DNA of 64,000 bases from Dyella_B sp036746095 (GTDB lineage: Bacteria; Pseudomonadota; Gammaproteobacteria; Xanthomonadales; Rhodanobacteraceae), in contig NZ_DAIOEU010000008.1 in NCBI RefSeq assembly GCF_036746095.1, positions 1 to 64,000 on the forward strand, read 5' to 3'. The notes below the pieces were generated by a model, which was not told the origin of the DNA, did no database searches, and was given only the letters and a program-made list of their open reading frames with translations. Positions 59,337 to 64,000 of the stretch are shown in pieces. Numbering within the stretch: the first letter of the stretch is position 1; each line of letters starts with the position of its first letter. The translations under genes were made by a program, and so were the position numbers.

Positions 59337-59354
59337 CTGTCATTGGCTCGTAAC
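59337..59354 (+). promoter_or_regulatory. Possible Pho box upstream of phoB
   Basis: CTGTCAT at 59337-59343 is a perfect Pho half-site. The second half 11 bp on (TCGTAAC) is weak. Position about 50-65 bp before the phoB start would suit autoregulation. Confidence 0.35.
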
Positions 59355-59403
59355 ATTGCACCGCTGCAATATTTGCGTCATAGGCCACCCTCCGGACCTT
59401 AGC

Positions 59404-60093
59404 GTGCACAAACGCATCCTGATTGTTGAAGACGAAGCTTCCATCCGCGACATGGTCGCCTTCGCCCTGCGCAAGGCCGGCATGGACACCGCGCAAGCGG
59501 CGGACGCCCGCACCGCGCAAGTGGCCATCGCCGAACAGGTGCCCGACCTGATCCTGCTGGACTGGATGCTACCCGGCACCAGCGGCCTGGATCTGGCCCG
59601 CCGCCTGCGCAAGGAAGAACTGAGCCGCGAGATCCCCATCATCATGCTCACCGCGCGCGGTGAGGAAATGGACCGTGTCAACGGCCTGGAAGCCGGCGTG
59701 GACGACTACGTGGTCAAGCCCTTCTCCACCCGCGAGCTGATCGCCCGCATCAAGGCCGTGCTGCGGCGCAGCCAGGGCGATGACGGCTCGGGCATGGTGG
59801 AACTGGGCCGGCTGCGCATCGACGGCCCGGCGCATCGCGTGTTTGCCGGTGATGAACCGGTACCGATCGGCCCGACCGAGTACCGCCTGCTGTACTTTTT
59901 CATGACCCATCCGGAACGCGTCTATTCGCGTGCGCAGTTGCTGGACCATGTGTGGGGCGGCAGCGTGTATGTGGAGGAACGCACCGTCGACGTGCACATC
60001 CGCCGCCTGCGCAAGACGCTCGAACCGTGGAAGCTGGAAGACATGGTGCAGACCGTCCGAGGTGCCGGCTATCGCTTCTCGGCCAGCCCTTGA
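59404..60093 (+). CDS. phoB: Phosphate response regulator PhoB
   Basis: Protein of 229 aa, exactly the E. coli length, from the GTG at 59404 (then HKRILIVEDEASIRDMV). The receiver has ILIVEDE, acceptor Asp in LILLDWMLPGTSGLDLARRL, MLTARGEE and VVKPFS. The winged-helix OmpR-type domain has GPTEYRLLYFFMTHPERVYS, SRAQLLDHVWGG and ERTVDVHIRRLRKTLEP. It activates phosphate-starvation genes after phosphorylation by PhoR, coded 13 bp downstream. Confidence 0.95.
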   Translation: MHKRILIVEDEASIRDMVAFALRKAGMDTAQAADARTAQVAIAEQVPDLILLDWMLPGTSGLDLARRLRKEELSREIPIIMLTARGEEMDRVNGLEAGVDDYVVKPFSTRELIARIKAVLRRSQGDDGSGMVELGRLRIDGPAHRVFAGDEPVPIGPTEYRLLYFFMTHPERVYSRAQLLDHVWGGSVYVEERTVDVHIRRLRKTLEPWKLEDMVQTVRGAGYRFSASP

Positions 60094-60106
60094 GGCAAGC
60101 ATCGAC

Positions 60107-61402
60107 ATGAAGACCCCGGTCGCAGGCGCCTGGAAACTTCCCCTCGCGCTGGCCGGCGGGTTGCTTGTGGGCGCATGGGGCGGCTGGCTGGCTGGCGGCC
60201 ACGTCGCGACCGGTGTGGCGCTCATCGCGGTAGCAGAGATTGTCTTGTTGTTGACGCATTTGCGTCACATTGCTAAGCCCATCATGAGCTTACCGTCCGA
60301 CCCCACGGTGGGTACCTCGGACTCCTCCCGCCATGACCGATTCATGATGCGCTCCCGACGCCTAGCCGCCAATCTGCATGATCTACGCCGTGCCGCAGGC
60401 AGCCTGCCGGACGCGATCGTGCTGCTCGACCAGGACCAGCACGTGCGCTGGTTCAACCATGCCGCCGAAAGCCTGCTCGGCCTGCGCCGCCCGCAAGATC
60501 GCGGCGTGGTACTGAGGGAGCGCCTGCACAACTCCGAGCTGGCCGGCTGGCTGGAAGAACCCTCGCCCGAACCGCTCAACGACGTCAGCGCGCCGGGCGC
60601 GCCCAGCCGCCACATCAACGTGACCTTGCTGCCGTTCGGCGCGCGCCAGCGCCTGCTGTTGGCGCGCGACATCAGCCACATGTCGCGGCTGGAGCAGATT
60701 CGCCGCGATTTCGTGGCCAACGTGTCGCACGAACTACGCACGCCGCTCACCGTGATTCACGGCTACCTGGAACTGCTCGATCCCGAAGACGTGCCGCACC
60801 TGGCGCCCGTGCTCAACGAGATGCGCGCGCAGTCCAAGCGCATGGGCCAGATCGTGGAAGACCTGCTTACGCTGTCGCGCCTGGAAACGCAGGACCACGT
60901 CAGCGAAGAACGCGTGCCGATGGCGCCGCTGCTGGCCACGCTGCGCAAGGAAGCCGAGGCCCTGAGCCAGGGCCGCCACAGCATTACCATGGAAAACATG
61001 GCGAACATCGACCTGCTCGGCTCGCCCAAAGACCTGCACAGCGCGCTCTCCAACCTGGTCAGCAATGCGGTGCGCTACACCCCCACCGGCGGGCGCATCA
61101 CCATTCGCTGGGAACGCACCACGGAAGGCGCCAGCTATTCGGTCACCGACACCGGCTACGGCATTCCCGCCGACCACTTGTCGCGCCTTACCGAGCGCTT
61201 CTACCGCGTCTCCTCCAGCCGTTCGCGCGACAGCGGCGGCACAGGCCTCGGGCTTTCGATCGTCAAGCATGTGCTGGGCTTGCATCAGGCGCGCATGGAT
61301 ATCCGCAGCATGCCGGGCCAGGGCTCCACCTTTACCTGCTGCTTTGGACGCGAGCGCTTGCTGGAGCCGGAGATGCATGAGTCCCGGTCCGCGGAAACCT
61401 GA
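60107..61402 (+). CDS. phoR: Phosphate regulon sensor kinase PhoR
   Basis: Protein of 431 aa from the ATG at 60107. There are two close hydrophobic segments at the N-terminus (about 10-30 and 35-52) and almost no periplasmic loop, as in PhoR, which senses the Pst state through PhoU. A PAS domain follows (LPDAIVLLDQDQHVRWFNHA). HisKA has RRDFVANVSHELRTPLTVIH. The ATPase domain has LVSNAVRYTPTGG, DTGYGIPADHL and GGTGLGLSIVKHV. It phosphorylates PhoB in phosphate limitation. A strong hairpin follows the stop. Confidence 0.95.
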   Translation: MKTPVAGAWKLPLALAGGLLVGAWGGWLAGGHVATGVALIAVAEIVLLLTHLRHIAKPIMSLPSDPTVGTSDSSRHDRFMMRSRRLAANLHDLRRAAGSLPDAIVLLDQDQHVRWFNHAAESLLGLRRPQDRGVVLRERLHNSELAGWLEEPSPEPLNDVSAPGAPSRHINVTLLPFGARQRLLLARDISHMSRLEQIRRDFVANVSHELRTPLTVIHGYLELLDPEDVPHLAPVLNEMRAQSKRMGQIVEDLLTLSRLETQDHVSEERVPMAPLLATLRKEAEALSQGRHSITMENMANIDLLGSPKDLHSALSNLVSNAVRYTPTGGRITIRWERTTEGASYSVTDTGYGIPADHLSRLTERFYRVSSSRSRDSGGTGLGLSIVKHVLGLHQARMDIRSMPGQGSTFTCCFGRERLLEPEMHESRSAET

Positions 61403-61409
61403 AATGTCT

Positions 61410-61453
61410 CTTTTGGCCCTCATGCCCGCTTTCGCGGGCATGAGGGCCAAAAG
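61410..61453. terminator. 20-bp perfect hairpin between phoR and ppk
   Basis: The arms (61410-61429 and 61434-61453) are perfectly complementary, beginning CTTTTGGCCCTCATGCCCGC, with loop TTTC. Without a T-run after it, it may act as a terminator, an attenuator or an mRNA-stability structure separating phoBR from ppk. Confidence 0.6.
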
Positions 61454-61529
61454 ATTGAAGGGCCCATTACAAAACGTTGAACGTCTACCTACAAACACAT
61501 AGGCGCCGTGCCGGCTCCTGGGTAAGAAT

Positions 61530-63683
61530 GTGTGGATGCCGCGCCGTCAAGCCACCCAACCCGCCGTTGCCGAAACGCCCCAGCCCGAGCTGTTCCTGAG
61601 CCGCGAACTGGCCACGCTCGAGTTCAATTTCCGCGTACTGGCGCAAGCGCGCGATGTCCGCATTCCGCTGCTGGAGCGCCTGCGCTACCTCAGCATCGTC
61701 GCCAACAACCTCGATGAATTCTTCGAAGTGCGCGTGGCGATGCTCAAGCACCATCACCAGTTCGGCTCGGCCGCGCCGGGCCCCGACGGGATCCCATCCG
61801 GCGAACTGCTGGCACGCATCCGCGAACGCGTGCTCGACCTGGTCAGCGCGCAATACACCACCTGGCAGGACGAACTCGGTCCCGCACTCGCCGCCGAAAA
61901 CATCCATTTCCTCACGCGCGCGCAGTGGACGCCGCGCCAGCGCCGCTGGCTGCACGGCTACTTCGAAAACGAAGTACTGCCGGTGCTGTCGCCACTGGGA
62001 CTCGATCCGGCGCATCCGTTCCCGCGCATCCTCAACAAGACGCTCAACATCGCCGTGGTGCTGCAGGGCCGCGATGCATTCGGCCACGAGGGCCATATGG
62101 CGCTGGTGCGCGCCCCACGCTCATTGCCGCGCATCATCCGCATTCCCAACGAGGTGTGCGGCCCAGGCGATCACTACGTGTTCCTGGCCGAGTTGCTGCA
62201 GTCCTTCGTCGACATGATGTTCCCCGGCTTCAAGGTGGCCGGGTCGTACCAGTTCCGCGTCACCCGCAACAGCGAGCTGATCGTGGAAGAGGAAGAAGTG
62301 GACAACCTCGCCCGTGCCTTGGCAGAAGAACTGCACGGGCGCGGCTACGCGCGGCCGGTGCGCCTGGAAATCGGCGCCGATTGCCCGCAATCGATCGTGT
62401 CGATGCTGATCGGCAACTTCGATCTCGAAGAAAGCGACGTCTACCGTTGCAACGGCCCGGTCAACATCATCCGCGCCGGGCTGGTGTATGACGAACTCGA
62501 CCATCCCGCGCTGAAATTCCCGCGCTTCACCTCTGCCCTGCCGGCGGCATTGAGCGGCGGGCGGAAAATCTTCGACGTGCTCAACCAGCGCGACATTCTT
62601 CTGCATCACCCGTATGAGTCCTTCAACGCAGTGGTCGATCTGTTGCGCGAGGCGGTGCAGGATCCCGATGTGCTGGCGATCAAGCAGACGCTGTACCGCG
62701 CCGGCAAGGACACGCCGCTGGTGGATTTGCTGATCGAAGCGGCGCGCAGCGGCAAGGACGTCACCGTGGTGATCGAGCTGCGCGCACGCTTCGACGAAGA
62801 AGCCAACATTCGCTTCGCCACCCAGTTGCAGGAGGCCGGCGTGCAAGTGGTGTACGGCGTGGTGGGCTTCAAGACGCACGCCAAGATGATGCTGATCGTG
62901 CGGCGCGAAGATGGTCATCTGCGCCGCTACGTGCACCTGTCCACCGGCAACTACCATCAAGCCAACAGCCGGTTGTATACCGACATCGGCCTGATGACCG
63001 CCAATCCGGAATTCGGCGACGACCTGCACAAGATCTTTCAGCAGCTCTCCGGCCTCGGGCCGATGATCAACCTCAAGCGCCTGCTGCATTCGCCCTTCAC
63101 GCTGTACAAGAACGTGGTGGAAAAGATCGAGCGCGAAACGGCCTACGCACGCAACGGCAAGCCGGCACGCATCGTCGCCAAGCTCAACGCCATGAACGAA
63201 CCGCACGTGATCGAGGCGCTTTACGCCGCCGCGCAGGCCGGGGTGGAAATCGACCTGATCGTGCGCGGCGCCTGCACGTTGCGGCCGGGCCTGCCGGGTG
63301 TATCCGAACGCATCCGAGTGCGCTCGATCGTGGGGCGTTTCCTTGAGCACAGCCGCGTGTACTGGTTCGCCAACGATGGCGAGCCGGAGCTCTATTGCGC
63401 CAGCGCCGATTGGATGGAGCGCAACCTGATGCGCCGCATTGAGGTGGCCTTTCCGATCCTCGATCCGCAGCTAGCCGCACGCATATATGAGGAAACGCTC
63501 GCCAACTACCTCGCCGACAACACGCATGCGTGGTTGCTGGAGAGTGACGGCCGTTATACGCGCGCCACCCCGGGCGAGGACACGCCGCATTCGGCGCAGG
63601 AGGCGTTGCTGGCGAAGCTGTGCAGCGCGGTGGTGGCGCCGGTTCGTCCTGCGCTTCCGACCAGGCTGCGGGAAGATCATTAG
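61530..63683 (+). CDS. ppk1: Polyphosphate kinase 1
   Basis: Protein of 717 aa (GTG at 61530; the ATG at 61536 is equally possible). The N domain has LFLSRELATLEFNFRVLAQA and RLRYLSIVANNLDEFFEVRV. The catalytic PLD-like domains contain HHPYESFNAVVDLLREAVQD, the phospho-His region FKTHAKMMLIVRRED, VHLSTGNYHQANSRLYTDIG and the second-His region SADWMERNLMRRIEVAFPI. It makes polyphosphate from ATP reversibly. Its place between phoBR and ppx fits control by phosphate supply. Confidence 0.96.
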   Translation: MWMPRRQATQPAVAETPQPELFLSRELATLEFNFRVLAQARDVRIPLLERLRYLSIVANNLDEFFEVRVAMLKHHHQFGSAAPGPDGIPSGELLARIRERVLDLVSAQYTTWQDELGPALAAENIHFLTRAQWTPRQRRWLHGYFENEVLPVLSPLGLDPAHPFPRILNKTLNIAVVLQGRDAFGHEGHMALVRAPRSLPRIIRIPNEVCGPGDHYVFLAELLQSFVDMMFPGFKVAGSYQFRVTRNSELIVEEEEVDNLARALAEELHGRGYARPVRLEIGADCPQSIVSMLIGNFDLEESDVYRCNGPVNIIRAGLVYDELDHPALKFPRFTSALPAALSGGRKIFDVLNQRDILLHHPYESFNAVVDLLREAVQDPDVLAIKQTLYRAGKDTPLVDLLIEAARSGKDVTVVIELRARFDEEANIRFATQLQEAGVQVVYGVVGFKTHAKMMLIVRREDGHLRRYVHLSTGNYHQANSRLYTDIGLMTANPEFGDDLHKIFQQLSGLGPMINLKRLLHSPFTLYKNVVEKIERETAYARNGKPARIVAKLNAMNEPHVIEALYAAAQAGVEIDLIVRGACTLRPGLPGVSERIRVRSIVGRFLEHSRVYWFANDGEPELYCASADWMERNLMRRIEVAFPILDPQLAARIYEETLANYLADNTHAWLLESDGRYTRATPGEDTPHSAQEALLAKLCSAVVAPVRPALPTRLREDH

Positions 63684-63816
63684 CGCGCACGCTGGGATGG
63701 AATCCCGGCGTTTTATTGCCTCCCGATGCCGGGATTGTCACCTCAACCTGCAAGCCCAGGGTTGATGATGTCGGCATCCATGCGAGAATCGCCGACAGTT
63801 CGAACAGAGCATCTCT

Positions 63817-64000
63817 ATGAGCCTCGGTGACCAGATGCAGATCAAGGATGGCGAGCTCATGGCCGCCGTCGACATCGGCTCAAACAGTTTCCATATGGTC
63901 GTTGCCCGCATGGAGCACGGCGAACCGCGGGTGATCGACCGTCTGCGCGAAACCGTGCGCATGGCCGCCGGCCTGCGCGCGGATGGCACCCTGGATGCCG
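63817..64000 (+). CDS. ppx: Exopolyphosphatase (partial, cut by the window end)
   Basis: The first 61 codons from the ATG at 63817 read MSLGDQMQIKDGELMAAVDI, then GSNSFHMVVARMEHGEPRVI, then RLRETVRMAAGLRADG. AVDIGSNSFHMVVAR is the phosphate-1 loop of the Ppx/GppA actin-like ATPase fold, and DRLRE.VRMAAGL follows as in Ppx. It hydrolyses polyphosphate ends or pppGpp. It is 133 bp after ppk1. Confidence 0.9.
   Translation, partial: MSLGDQMQIKDGELMAAVDIGSNSFHMVVARMEHGEPRVIDRLRETVRMAAGLRADGTLDA

Noticed and set aside
1..64000. CRISPR array or phage gene block
   Set aside because: The repeats seen are palindromic single elements, not evenly spaced direct repeats with unique spacers, and no Cas or phage structural genes are present.

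Overview
The window reads as chromosome of a high-GC gammaproteobacterium of the Xanthomonadales, most likely Rhodanobacteraceae (Dyella/Luteibacter/Rhodanobacter-like). This is inferred from housekeeping gene order (nnr-tsaE-amiC-mutL with divergent queG; pcnB-folK-panBCD; dapA-bamC beside gcvR-bcp; phoB-phoR-ppk-ppx) and from protein flavour (NAD-type isocitrate dehydrogenase, 153-aa Bcp). No 16S gene is present, so genus is not fixed.

Left edge (1-6.4 kb): about 870 bp without a convincing gene but with a diverged direct repeat, then a 1001-aa hybrid sensor kinase (two membrane segments, kinase, receiver, Hpt), a convergent RcsB-like response regulator, and a secreted DUF4139 protein.

Accessory island (about 6.4-30.1 kb): an insecticidal-type toxin-complex (Tc) locus. 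On the minus strand lie tcB, then a TcA subunit split into two genes (together 2774 aa). On the plus strand lies a divergent tcC with an unrecognised 340-aa hypervariable C-terminus, a frameshifted N-terminal remnant of a second tcB, and a 1268-aa protein. That protein looks like a dermonecrotic-toxin-type (DUF6543) translocator with a C-terminal ChaN/EreA/TIKI-fold domain, the fold used by the Ras/Rap1 protease RRSP and the PMT C2 domain. A 155-aa unknown protein closes the island. A decayed copy of the 3' end of the DUF4139 gene at about 29.9-30.1 kb mirrors the intact gene at the left border and marks the island limits. No integrase or transposase was seen.

Core region (30.1-64 kb): ordinary metabolism and housekeeping. 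It holds crotonases, a sulfurtransferase/Nudix/DUF1289 operon, an FKBP isomerase, mismatch repair, cell-wall amidase, t6A and NAD(P)HX-repair genes, queuosine and pantothenate biosynthesis, poly(A) polymerase, tRNA-Glu(CUC), 7Fe ferredoxin, dapA/bamC, Bcp, PIN-PhoH, thiD, LpxO, NAD-IDH, glutaredoxin, BepA, the PhoBR two-component system, polyphosphate kinase and the start of ppx. An ECF41 sigma factor and its carboxymuconolactone-decarboxylase partner each follow an identical TGTCACG-N16-CGTC promoter.

Non-coding structure is rich. There are several palindromic repeat families. One element has two copies (39956-40209 and 49849-50004) in which a 66-bp core lies in opposite orientation relative to its flanks, as if the core between perfect inverted repeats had flipped.
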